Part shown: positions 15,251 to 20,932 of the stretch, piece by piece | How positions within the stretch are numbered: position 1 is the stretch's first letter | Layout of the letters: every line of letters begins with the position of its first letter | Virus record (IMG/VR): IMGVR_UViG_3300023223_000203 | Coordinates: 1-28,638 of that record | Length of the DNA stretch: 28,638 nucleotides | Strand: one strand, 5' to 3' | Origin: a virus | Program-made: the position numbers and the translations under genes | Notes under the pieces: generated by a model | Told to the model about the DNA's origin: nothing | Database searches by the model: none | Seen by the model: the letters and a program-made list of their open reading frames with translations, nothing else

Positions 15251-15417
15251 CTGATAATCGAAGTGATGCGGTGAAAGCGACTTGCCTGGAATATACGCTT
15301 CGTTCGTGCGTGGGCTGTCCGCTTAGAAAGGCTTGCACGACTAAGCCGGGCGACACTAAAGAGATTTACGATCAGCGCATGAATGAAGCGGCGCTAGAGT
15401 TTAGCGGAAAGAAATAA
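15247..15417 (+). CDS. Small Cys-rich protein (56 aa)
   Basis: It overlaps the stop of the membrane-protein gene by 4 bp, so the start is well placed. Cysteines are spaced C-x7-C-x2-C-x5-C (CLEYTLRSCVGCPLRKAC), which suggests a metal site, followed by a helical C-terminus. No family recognised. Confidence 0.65.
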   Translation: MTDNRSDAVKATCLEYTLRSCVGCPLRKACTTKPGDTKEIYDQRMNEAALEFSGKK

Positions 15418-15478
15418 CCCAGAAATAAGCGGCCGAGACGCCCGATTGATTGACTTGTTAGCTGTGGAGGCTATGGAG

Positions 15479-15664
15479 ATGACGGGAATACAAGAGACTC
15501 TAAACCTGATATGCGAAGCCCTGAAAGAAGAGAGGGCGCGGATTAGTGACGAGCTATACGATATGCAGGGAACAGTAAGCCAATTTGCAACCAGCAAAGA
15601 ATGTATTGCTTATAACCGGGCGCTTAGGGAAGCGGCGGAAAAGATAATTGCTGGTGACAGCTAA
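15479..15664 (+). CDS. Small helical protein (61 aa)
   Basis: The ATG at 15479 lies 8 bp after GGAGG; the in-frame ATG at 15473 is too close, and a TTG further up is an alternative. Mostly helical (IQETLNLICEALKEERARIS, then ALREAAEKIIAG). No motif. Its stop is embedded in the first copy of a short repeat. Confidence 0.6.
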   Translation: MTGIQETLNLICEALKEERARISDELYDMQGTVSQFATSKECIAYNRALREAAEKIIAGDS

Positions 15665-15710
15665 CATTGAGCTTGGGAGCGCGAAGCGTCTCACGCGGCG
15701 ATGCGTTAAG
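15660..15710 (+). repeat. Intergenic repeat, copy 1
   Basis: GCTAACAT, then TTGGGAGC, CGAAG, CTCAC and CGGCGA in the same order and spacing as at 16184-16240. In each copy the TAA inside GCTAACAT is the stop codon of the gene before. The core can form a small hairpin. Confidence 0.55.
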
Positions 15711-15742
15711 TGAGGCACACAACCAATACTGGAGCGGTCAAA

Positions 15743-15907
15743 ATGAAGGCAGGCGATTGTGATTTGTGCGGGAATTGGGATAGCAGCTTGATTGATGGAG
15801 CTTGTCGGCAGTGCAACGGGAAGTATAAGCCTATTATTAAGGATCGGCCCAATATGACCGATACAAGTAACGAGTTACCAGATACAGTTAAGGCTAATGA
15901 GGGCTAG
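15743..15907 (+). CDS. Small zinc-ribbon-like protein (54 aa)
   Basis: The start at 15743 follows GGAGCG; a longer GTG start runs through the repeat and is less likely. The CDLC and CRQC pairs, about 14 residues apart, look like a small zinc ribbon. The C-terminal part, through NMTDTSNELPDTV, is encoded by DNA that also carries a GTAACNNGTTAC site. Confidence 0.6.
   Translation: MKAGDCDLCGNWDSSLIDGACRQCNGKYKPIIKDRPNMTDTSNELPDTVKANEG
15867..15888 (+). promoter_or_regulatory. GTAACGAGTTAC site with degenerate -10 (block D)
   Basis: GTAACGAGTTAC (15867-15878) is followed 4 bp later by TACAGT, the same geometry as blocks A and C. It lies within the end of the zinc-ribbon gene and about 20 bp before the GTG of the next gene. 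The -10 and -35 are poorer, and the GGGAGAG leader is absent. Confidence 0.45.
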
Positions 15908-15910
15908 GCA

Positions 15911-16057
15911 GTGAAGAAAGATCGAACGAGCAAGGCGGTGCTTATGCGTAGGCTTCGCAAGCAGAGAAAGGATGATGGGCTGGTAGTATTTACGGCCTAT
16001 GTCACACCAGAGCACCGCAGAAAGTTGCGGACCTATGAGCAAGAGCTAAAGGGGTAA
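15911..16057 (+). CDS. Small basic protein (48 aa)
   Basis: A GTG start 3 bp after the previous gene. The sequence (MKKDRTSKAVLMRRLRKQRK, then LVVFTAYVTPEHRRKLRTY) resembles small phage/plasmid proteins with a basic N-terminal helix and a strand-helix unit, possibly a nucleic-acid binder of ribbon-helix-helix type. Confidence 0.55.
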   Translation: MKKDRTSKAVLMRRLRKQRKDDGLVVFTAYVTPEHRRKLRTYEQELKG

Positions 16058-16062
16058 TAGCG

Positions 16063-16188
16063 ATGAACGAATACATGGTAGTAGATCGTGACTTGATGCT
16101 GGGCGTTTTTGCTGGCGTGCTGATTAGTTTGGGTAGCTTAGCGGCGATGACTTTGCCTCTAATCGTTTGCATGGCAATTTACGGCTAA
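16063..16188 (+). CDS. Single-helix membrane peptide (41 aa)
   Basis: Short ORF with GGGG 8 bp upstream. After MNEYMVVDRD almost all remaining residues are hydrophobic (GVFAGVLISLGSLAAMTLPL, then IVCMAIYG), forming one or two membrane passes. Function unknown. Confidence 0.55.
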   Translation: MNEYMVVDRDLMLGVFAGVLISLGSLAAMTLPLIVCMAIYG

Positions 16189-16240
16189 CATGGAAATTGG
16201 GAGCCGAAGGCCTCACTCGGCGAAGTGCTATGCGCGATTA
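16184..16240 (+). repeat. Intergenic repeat, copy 2
   Basis: Imperfect copy of 15660-15710; the first 21 bases match at 18 positions. Its core GCCGA...TCGGC can form a hairpin. It lies between the membrane peptide and the next ribosome site. Confidence 0.55.
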
Positions 16241-16258
16241 ATTAAACCGGAGAGAGAA

Positions 16259-16648
16259 ATGGAAACTTTAGAGCTAACGAAGAAAGATTTTAATGGTGCC
16301 AATGAATATATCGGAAAGGATGATCTGTCTAACTACAGCGGACACTTAAAGATTGCATCAGGCTTAGGCTGGGTGAAGTTTAAAGCGCTTTCCGTTAGTG
16401 GCTGGATCATTGCCGAAGCTGGCACTGGCATCGAAGCTGGCGATGGCATCGAAGCTGGCCTGTGCATGTGGCGCGCACCAAAAGAAGATGAGCTGAAAAT
16501 TACCTGCGGCAAGCTTGAGGCTGGTGAGGTTTGTTTCGGTAATCTGGTTGAGGTTGGTATGCCAGATCAGAAAGAAGAGAAGTCTGAGCTTTGCGCTGGC
16601 AAGGTGGTTGAAATTGATGGAGTTAAATACAAGCTTACTTTAGCGTAG
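16259..16648 (+). CDS. Hypothetical protein with Gly-Ile-Glu-Ala-Gly repeats (129 aa)
   Basis: The start follows GGAGAGAG; a longer in-frame start runs through the repeat and is rejected. The centre has short rungs (GWIIAEAGTGIEAGDGIEAG) like a small beta-solenoid seen in other phage proteins. The ends are mixed alpha/beta. No function known. Confidence 0.6.
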   Translation: METLELTKKDFNGANEYIGKDDLSNYSGHLKIASGLGWVKFKALSVSGWIIAEAGTGIEAGDGIEAGLCMWRAPKEDELKITCGKLEAGEVCFGNLVEVGMPDQKEEKSELCAGKVVEIDGVKYKLTLA

Positions 16649-16710
16649 GATATGTCCTTGCCGGTGGACGAGAAGACCGGCCGCTTCGAAACGATCAGTG
16701 CGTTAAGCTG

Positions 16711-16836
16711 ATGCCGGATGGCGTAACCGGCCATTTCATAAGTAAGGACTCTGAGGTTGCGTTACCCGACAACCTGGCATTCTTAGAGTGTCACGGGCGT
16801 AAGTTTAGAGTCCTTTCTTATGCGATGAATGCTTAG
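16711..16836 (+). CDS. Small protein (41 aa), possibly part of a frameshifted gene
   Basis: MPDGVTGHFISKDSEVALPD, then a CHGRKFRVL ending: a plausible folded C-terminus. It overlaps a 19-codon ORF (16652-16711, MSLPVDEKTGRFETISALS) as TGATG, and its own frame is open back to about 16640 without a normal start codon. Either a coupled pair or one gene with a shift. No ribosome site. Confidence 0.4.
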   Translation: MPDGVTGHFISKDSEVALPDNLAFLECHGRKFRVLSYAMNA

Positions 16837-16943
16837 GCTGATAAGCAACCTGTAGCGCGTGGGTAAACCTTGACGGGGGCCCAAAGGTGTCAAGATGCCA
16901 GATATCAGTGCTGGCCATCGCATTTCAAATAACGGAGAAGGAT

Positions 16944-17420
16944 ATGATCACGGCATTAATCTCAACAATAACCGGACTTGTATCTGGTTCGGCTCCTGGG
17001 CTGCTGAAGGAATTCACAGCAACCCGTGAGCACAAGCGGGAGATTGAGAGCCTGCGAATTCAGACTGAGCTGCAACTACAGATTGCTAAAGTTCAGGGCG
17101 AGACTAAAGTTGCCGAAATGGATCGCGAAGTTGACATTGCGGCCTATGACACTCAAGGGCAGATTGCAGTCGCCAGTATGCAGCAGACCGGAATCAAGTT
17201 TGCTGATGCATGGAATGCAACGCTAAGGCCTTTTGCTGTAACGCTCATAATCCTCATGTTTGCCGGTATGAGCGCCTTCTATGCTTATGCGGTGCTTGAT
17301 TCAGTCAATACCCTTGCCGACGCTGAGCAGGCTGTAGCGCTTCTGTGGGGCTCATTGATTGGCGAATCCATACAGGCGGTGCTTGGGTTCCTGTTCGGCT
17401 ATCGTAGTGCGCGCAAATGA
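16944..17420 (+). CDS. Holin-like membrane protein upstream of endolysin (158 aa)
   Basis: The ATG at 16944 follows GGAGAAGG; a GTG start at 16887 is not supported. A hydrophobic Gly/Ser N-terminus (LISTITGLVSGSAPGLLKEF) leads into a long amphipathic helix (residues about 25-75, likely coiled coil). Two membrane helices follow (about 97-118 and 131-154). It overlaps the endolysin start by 4 bp, the usual holin position. Structure and position support a holin or other lysis membrane protein; the sequence is not diagnostic. Confidence 0.6.
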   Translation: MITALISTITGLVSGSAPGLLKEFTATREHKREIESLRIQTELQLQIAKVQGETKVAEMDREVDIAAYDTQGQIAVASMQQTGIKFADAWNATLRPFAVTLIILMFAGMSAFYAYAVLDSVNTLADAEQAVALLWGSLIGESIQAVLGFLFGYRSARK

Positions 17421-17938
17421 ATAAGGCTGGCGTAGATCTGGTTGCAGGCTTCGAGGGCTATTCCTCCAAGCCATACCTATGCCCTGCTGGCGTCTGGACT
17501 ATCGGCTATGGCACAACACGCTATCCCGATGGCCGCCGAGTTAAGCAGATAGATGTAAATTGCAGCAAAGATCAGGCCAAGTTCTGGCTTAATCATGAGC
17601 TGCAGAAGGCTGAGCAAGCCGTTATCCGGTATTGCAATCCCCACCTGAACGAGAATCAGCGGGCAGCATTGGCCAGCTTCGTCTATAACCTTGGTAGTGG
17701 TGCATTCCGTGCATCAACACTTAGGCGCCGGATTAACTCGGGCGACTTTGAAGATGTGCCTTATCAGTTGTCCAGGTGGAATAAGGCAGGCGGGCGAATT
17801 CTGAAAGGATTAGTCCGGAGGAGGGCTGCTGAGGCTGACTTATGGTTAAAGCCTTTGCCTTCTGCGCTACCTGTTGATAATGGCGACAACTGGTTTTACA
17901 GGGGCTGGCCTTTTATTGGTCGGCCTAAATTGGCATAA
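17417..17938 (+). CDS. Endolysin, GH24 lysozyme
   Basis: 173 residues. The N-terminus GFEGYSSKPYLCPAGVWTIG holds the T4/P22-type catalytic arrangement E13-x8-C22-x5-T28, with Cys in place of the more usual Asp. Typical further blocks are LNENQRAALASFVYNLGSGA and RWNKAGGRILKGLVRRRAAE. It hydrolyses peptidoglycan at the end of infection. No signal peptide or membrane anchor, so export depends on the holin. Coupled to the holin-like gene by ATGA overlap. Confidence 0.9.
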   Translation: MNKAGVDLVAGFEGYSSKPYLCPAGVWTIGYGTTRYPDGRRVKQIDVNCSKDQAKFWLNHELQKAEQAVIRYCNPHLNENQRAALASFVYNLGSGAFRASTLRRRINSGDFEDVPYQLSRWNKAGGRILKGLVRRRAAEADLWLKPLPSALPVDNGDNWFYRGWPFIGRPKLA

Positions 17939-17998
17939 CCACAAACACAACCGGCGCAGCTCTGTTGCTGTGCATTGTTATAAACGAGAGGAAATACC

Positions 17999-18154
17999 AT
18001 GTTTGATGCAATTGAGAAGCTGATTTCAGAGCGACGCGCAGCCTACAAGGCGGGCAAGCTCACCGATGCGCAGGCGATTGAGTCGGAGCTGGCACTATTT
18101 AATGTGGCTCTCACCGATACCGCAGAGGGCACTAGCTGGGAAGTGGGTTTATAA
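17999..18154 (+). CDS. Small hypothetical protein (51 aa)
   Basis: Ribosome site GAGAGGAAA, ATG at 17999. The sequence begins MFDAIEKLISERRAAYKAGK and is helical and charged, ending WEVGL. No family recognised. A hairpin follows 10 bp after the stop. Confidence 0.6.
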   Translation: MFDAIEKLISERRAAYKAGKLTDAQAIESELALFNVALTDTAEGTSWEVGL

Positions 18155-18164
18155 CAAAGAGATT

Positions 18165-18181
18165 GGGGGCTGAAAGCCCCC
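18165..18181. terminator. GC-rich hairpin, probable terminator
   Basis: GGGGGCT-gaa-AGCCCCC is a perfect 7-bp stem with a tight loop after the 51-residue gene. There is no T run, so termination may be partial. Confidence 0.45.
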
Positions 18182-18194
18182 GCATCGAGGCGTT

Positions 18195-18362
18195 ATGAGA
18201 AGCCGTAAGCTACAAAACGACAACGGACTGGAGGCGGTAGGAATGGTTATATTTTGGTATGTAATCGGCATAACACTTGTGGGCACGTGGAGCCTGCTTG
18301 ATCAGTTGGCAGGCTTTTTGCTAACATGCAGCTTTAGCACACTAACTAACTGGATGAATTGA
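18195..18362 (+). CDS. Small membrane protein (55 aa, or 39 aa from a second start)
   Basis: The ATG at 18195 has a weak AGG site. The in-frame ATG at 18243 has a better GGAGGCGG site and may be the true start. The hydrophobic part (MVIFWYVIGITLVGTWSLLD, then LAGFLLTCSF) forms one or two membrane passes. Function unknown; lies in a cluster of small membrane genes after the endolysin. Confidence 0.5.
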   Translation: MRSRKLQNDNGLEAVGMVIFWYVIGITLVGTWSLLDQLAGFLLTCSFSTLTNWMN

Positions 18363-18363
18363 T

Positions 18364-18426
18364 ATGCCAAGCGCAAACGGAAAGCCGCCTAAGAAGCCAC
18401 GCAAGACAAAGAAGATCCGTAAGTAA
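18364..18426 (+). CDS. Tiny Lys/Arg-rich peptide (20 aa)
   Basis: MPSANGKPPKKPRKTKKIRK sits between two membrane-protein genes, 1 bp after one stop and overlapping the next start as TAATG. Its main role may be to couple translation. The ribosome site is weak. Confidence 0.35.
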   Translation: MPSANGKPPKKPRKTKKIRK

Positions 18427-18848
18427 TGCGCTATCTCGCTATTCTTACAGCCTGCGTTGCTATGTGGGCACTGTCCACTACCACGCTCGTTCTAGATAGC
18501 GGGTGGTTCTTTGCTGTGCAGGCCTCATGGTCATTAGCAATTATTCATATTGTTCGGTCAATTGAGATTAGCAGGCTAACCCTTTCAATAATTGTGATTG
18601 AGGTTGTTGCGTTATTGCTGCATCTAATGGCGTATAGTGGCTATGTAACATCATATGAATTCTTCTATGAAAATTATACAGTTATACTCGCCACTCTAAA
18701 CACATCGGAGATCGCAGTTCTAATAATGGGAGCCCCTAGGGATGGAATTCTACGACTATTTTCAAGCTTACGGGCCTCTATTGCTTCTTCTGGTTCAAGT
18801 GTCAGCGGGTATATACGCGGCCTTAAAGGCATTCAGGGGCAAGCGTAA
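18426..18848 (+). CDS. Multi-spanning membrane protein (140 aa)
   Basis: Three or four hydrophobic segments: MRYLAILTACVAMWALST; WFFAVQASWSLAIIHIV; LTLSIIVIEVVALLLHLMAY; and a weaker one around ILATLNTSEIAVLIMG. A Ser-rich hydrophilic tail follows, in the stretch where another frame encodes a membrane ORF (18742-18891). The start overlaps the tiny basic ORF and the stop overlaps the next gene, both as TAATG. Function unknown; possibly lysis related. Confidence 0.6.
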   Translation: MRYLAILTACVAMWALSTTTLVLDSGWFFAVQASWSLAIIHIVRSIEISRLTLSIIVIEVVALLLHLMAYSGYVTSYEFFYENYTVILATLNTSEIAVLIMGAPRDGILRLFSSLRASIASSGSSVSGYIRGLKGIQGQA

Positions 18849-18891
18849 TGACAAATCCGAACTTGCACCTAACGACAGGCGAAGTAGTTAA
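18742..18891 (+). CDS. Out-of-frame nested membrane protein candidate (49 aa)
   Basis: In a different frame, overlapping the end of the upstream gene and the start of the downstream one, an ATG opens MEFYDYFQAYGPLLLLLVQV, then SAGIYAALKAFRGKRNDKSE. That is a short N-terminus, one good membrane helix and a basic-polar tail. GGGAG lies 9 bp upstream. The layout recalls nested lysis genes such as Rz/Rz1 or dual-start holins, but there is no lipobox. Confidence 0.45.
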   Translation: MEFYDYFQAYGPLLLLLVQVSAGIYAALKAFRGKRNDKSELAPNDRRSS

Positions 18892-19105
18892 GGGGGGCGT
18901 TGCAACAGCTGCCGTCAGTGCTGACCCAATATCGCAAGAGCACGTACCTTACCTATTAGCCAACCACCTAGGGCCGCTAAGCTTCTCCGAGTGCATACAG
19001 GTTCTAGGGTCCGTATATATTGCATACATGCTATTCAAAGGCCTTGGCGGCATCTACCTGGCCAGAAAGCTTCTAGTTAAGCTAGGCGTCCTCGACGAAT
19101 CCTAG
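18848..19105 (+). CDS. Small membrane protein (85 aa)
   Basis: Start overlaps the previous stop (TAATG). The N-terminal 45 residues are moderately polar; one membrane helix lies at about 48-70 (CIQVLGSVYIAYMLFKGLGG), then a basic end (RKLLVKLGVLDES). The position among small membrane genes suggests a lysis or virion-associated role that cannot be specified. It is the last gene before a strong promoter. Confidence 0.55.
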   Translation: MTNPNLHLTTGEVVKGGVATAAVSADPISQEHVPYLLANHLGPLSFSECIQVLGSVYIAYMLFKGLGGIYLARKLLVKLGVLDES

Positions 19106-19115
19106 CCCTCCATCC

Positions 19116-19144
19116 TTGACTCTTTGCAGGATCTTGCATATATT
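19116..19144 (+). promoter_or_regulatory. Strong sigma-70 promoter giving a probably leaderless transcript
   Basis: TTGACT, 17-bp spacer, TATATT. The expected transcription start, about 7 bp after the -10, is at 19151, which is the A of the ATG of the next gene. Confidence 0.75.
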
Positions 19145-19150
19145 AACCCC

Positions 19151-19357
19151 ATGAATATGACAGATCTTGCAAAAGACGAAGAACGAACGCTCAGGCAGTA
19201 CCTTGACGACAAGCTAGGAATGAGCATTACAGCCTTTGCTGAGTCACAAGAAATCAATCTGAGAACGCTTTACGCAAGGTGGGAAGGTCCAGACGGTAAA
19301 GTTCACGTTATGAATGCGGTCCATAGTTTTTATGTGATGCGGTTCATGGATTTATAA
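19151..19357 (+). CDS. Small HTH-like regulator on a leaderless mRNA (68 aa)
   Basis: The ATG at 19151 coincides with the predicted transcription start; a second ATG follows at 19157. There is no ribosome site, as expected for leaderless translation. After an acidic N-terminus (LAKDEERTLRQYLDDKLGMS), residues about 25-45 (ITAFAESQEINLRTLYARWEG) resemble a helix-turn-helix. Leaderless phage messages are known for lambda CI. The regulator role is inferred. Confidence 0.6.
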   Translation: MNMTDLAKDEERTLRQYLDDKLGMSITAFAESQEINLRTLYARWEGPDGKVHVMNAVHSFYVMRFMDL

Positions 19358-19400
19358 CGAGGAAATACAAAGCCGAAGGTCTTTGTCATTGAGGTGTTAT

Positions 19401-19694
19401 ATGAGGTATGGAATGAAGATAGCATTAACACTGTTAGCGCTCCTTACCTCTGGTTGCGCCTATAACCTCAAGAGCGGGTCAAATGAGTACGTAATACTCC
19501 TACGGCTAACGGATACGGCAGAGCAGGCAACAAAGCTGTGTGACATGGGATATCCGGTAGCAGGGTGTACACAGTGCAGTAATGACGTATGCGAGGTGAC
19601 TACGGTAAAGGAGTGGTCATGCTTACATCATGAGCTAAGGCACGTATTCGAAGGTGCCTGGCACGGCACAACGCCTACTGAGTGTATGAATTGA
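19401..19694 (+). CDS. Lipoprotein with HExxH motif (97 aa)
   Basis: The signal peptide MKIALTLLALLTSGC has a near-consensus lipobox with the lipid-accepting Cys at 19. Counting from the ATG at 19401, the mature part has several cysteines and HELRH at 77-81, followed by G85 and H88. HExxH is the zinc-binding motif of many metallopeptidases. Both ATGs (19401 and 19413) have GAGG sites at good spacing; the second gives a more typical signal peptide. Possible roles are cell-wall or envelope modification, superinfection exclusion or spanin-like lysis; none is proven. Confidence 0.6.
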   Translation: MRYGMKIALTLLALLTSGCAYNLKSGSNEYVILLRLTDTAEQATKLCDMGYPVAGCTQCSNDVCEVTTVKEWSCLHHELRHVFEGAWHGTTPTECMN

Positions 19695-19699
19695 TCGCC

Positions 19700-19903
19700 A
19701 TGGAATGGAGCAAGAAGGCAAAAGGCCAGTATTACGTACAGTCCGGATCATACAGAATAAGCGCTATGAGGAGCGAGGGTGTATTTGCATTCACCCCGTA
19801 CTACAATAGCGAGATCATAGGCCCGGCCACTGAAGATATCACTAAGGCTAAGCGGGTCGCAGAGAAGCACAAGGAGGCTAACGGCAATGCCAGCGATCAA
19901 TAG
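19700..19903 (+). CDS. Hypothetical phage protein (67 aa)
   Basis: MEWSKKAKGQYYVQSGSYRI, then a short beta-rich region and a Lys-rich helix (TKAKRVAEKHKEANG), a pattern seen in small phage proteins. No good ribosome site; a GTG at 19682 is an alternative start overlapping the lipoprotein gene. The last 17 bp overlap the next gene. Confidence 0.5.
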   Translation: MEWSKKAKGQYYVQSGSYRISAMRSEGVFAFTPYYNSEIIGPATEDITKAKRVAEKHKEANGNASDQ

Positions 19904-20255
19904 GAATGAATTCGGCCAGGTAATCAGGGCCAATATCGGCCAGGACGTATCTACCAACACCGGGTTAGAGTTCATCATTCAGCCAGAGTTTGGCCAGAGC
20001 GAAAACACCAATACGACCGACATCAGGACTCAGCCTCACGGCTCAGTGATTCGTACTGCAGCAGATGGCGTAGTAGTGGGTACGGTTGACGTAGTAGTTG
20101 ACGACACAACTCTAATTGCTAATGAGTACCTGGAGTACACTACAAAGAGCGGTGACTTCTCTCATGCTGGCAATTGGCGGATCAAAGGCTCTGCTGATTT
20201 GTCGGCAACAAGCAAGGCTATCGGGGATTACAAGCTGATTCCTGTATTGTCATAG
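19887..20255 (+). CDS. Beta-rich protein, possibly virion associated (122 aa)
   Basis: An AAGGAGG ribosome site 9 bp upstream. The sequence is almost all beta (RNEFGQVIRANIGQDVSTNT, LEFIIQPEFGQ, then GNWRIKGSADLSATSKAIGD). It recalls beta-sandwich domains found in phage structural proteins. Position just before the terminase genes fits a virion or accessory role. No firm family. Confidence 0.55.
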   Translation: MPAINRNEFGQVIRANIGQDVSTNTGLEFIIQPEFGQSENTNTTDIRTQPHGSVIRTAADGVVVGTVDVVVDDTTLIANEYLEYTTKSGDFSHAGNWRIKGSADLSATSKAIGDYKLIPVLS

Positions 20256-20316
20256 CCCATAACGGGCAACCCTATCGCACGGGTTAAAGAGGCGCTGATA
20301 ACTGGAGATACAGGCA

Positions 20317-20526
20317 ATGGACAAGGCAAGCAGAAGCGAGCGAGAAGAGTACTTGCAGAGACACCTTTTCAATTATGGCGATGCTCGCATTGATAAGATG
20401 GAGAATCACTCGAAGGTATACTGTACGCTTTCGCGGCCCGACGCTGAAGAGGTAATTCTTTCTTTAGCTATTGCCGCCGCAGTTATGTGCTCTATTTTCA
20501 TGGCGTATCTGATGGGGCAAATCTAA
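20317..20526 (+). CDS. Small C-terminally anchored membrane protein (69 aa)
   Basis: A polar N-terminal 45 residues (MDKASRSEREEYLQRHLFNY) precede one membrane helix at the C-terminus (VILSLAIAAAVMCSIFMAYL). Ribosome site GGAGATA. Its stop overlaps the next start as TAATG. Function unknown. Confidence 0.55.
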   Translation: MDKASRSEREEYLQRHLFNYGDARIDKMENHSKVYCTLSRPDAEEVILSLAIAAAVMCSIFMAYLMGQI

Positions 20527-20837
20527 TGGGTGAAACAGTCGCATCAAGGAATAAGAAGCTACGCGCCAACCTCTTAAGAGAGCAGCTAGCAGCCAAGGGC
20601 CTAGTTCAGAAAGTTATTGATACTGCTGAAAAATTGCATGATGGGCATGAGAAGCTAAGCGCAACATCAGTACAGGCTCTAAAGGCCGCTACAGACATTC
20701 GTTTAAAGCTGATCAATAAGTACATGCCAGACGTTAAAAGCGTAGAGGTGGACCTTACAGGCGGCTCTGATGATGGCATGGATACCAAGTTCACTATCGA
20801 GTTCGTTCGAGCAGCGCAAAAGGTAGAGTCAGCATGA
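20526..20837 (+). CDS. Terminase small subunit (candidate)
   Basis: 103 residues, helical, starting MGETVASRNKKLRANLLREQ and ending DTKFTIEFVRAAQKVESA. The gene sits directly before the large terminase and is coupled at both ends (TAATG and ATGA). Small size, helical N-terminus and an acidic/Gly stretch (DLTGGSDDGM) fit a DNA-recognising small subunit; the call rests mainly on position. Confidence 0.6.
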   Translation: MGETVASRNKKLRANLLREQLAAKGLVQKVIDTAEKLHDGHEKLSATSVQALKAATDIRLKLINKYMPDVKSVEVDLTGGSDDGMDTKFTIEFVRAAQKVESA

Positions 20838-20932
20838 GTAATGACAAGCCTAACGTATCGGTAATCTATGATGAGGAAGTAGGCATTTATAACTTGGTTG
20901 TCGGGGCTCCTCTATCACCCACCTCAAAATAA
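20834..20932 (+). CDS. Likely N-terminal piece of the large terminase (32 codons, frameshifted)
   Basis: The ATG overlaps the small-subunit stop (ATGA), where the large subunit should begin. It reads MSNDKPNVSVIYDEEVGIYN, then NLVVGAPLSPTSK and a stop. The terminase frame (-1 relative to this) is open across the stop and contains the Walker A motif but no ATG, GTG or TTG before it. No convincing slippery heptamer is visible. Confidence 0.45.
   Translation: MSNDKPNVSVIYDEEVGIYNLVVGAPLSPTSK

Noticed and set aside
15660-15710. Resemblance to an integron attC site (CTAACA ... GCGTTAAG)
   Set aside because: The second copy lacks a GTTRRRY core, arms do not pair well, and no integron integrase is present.
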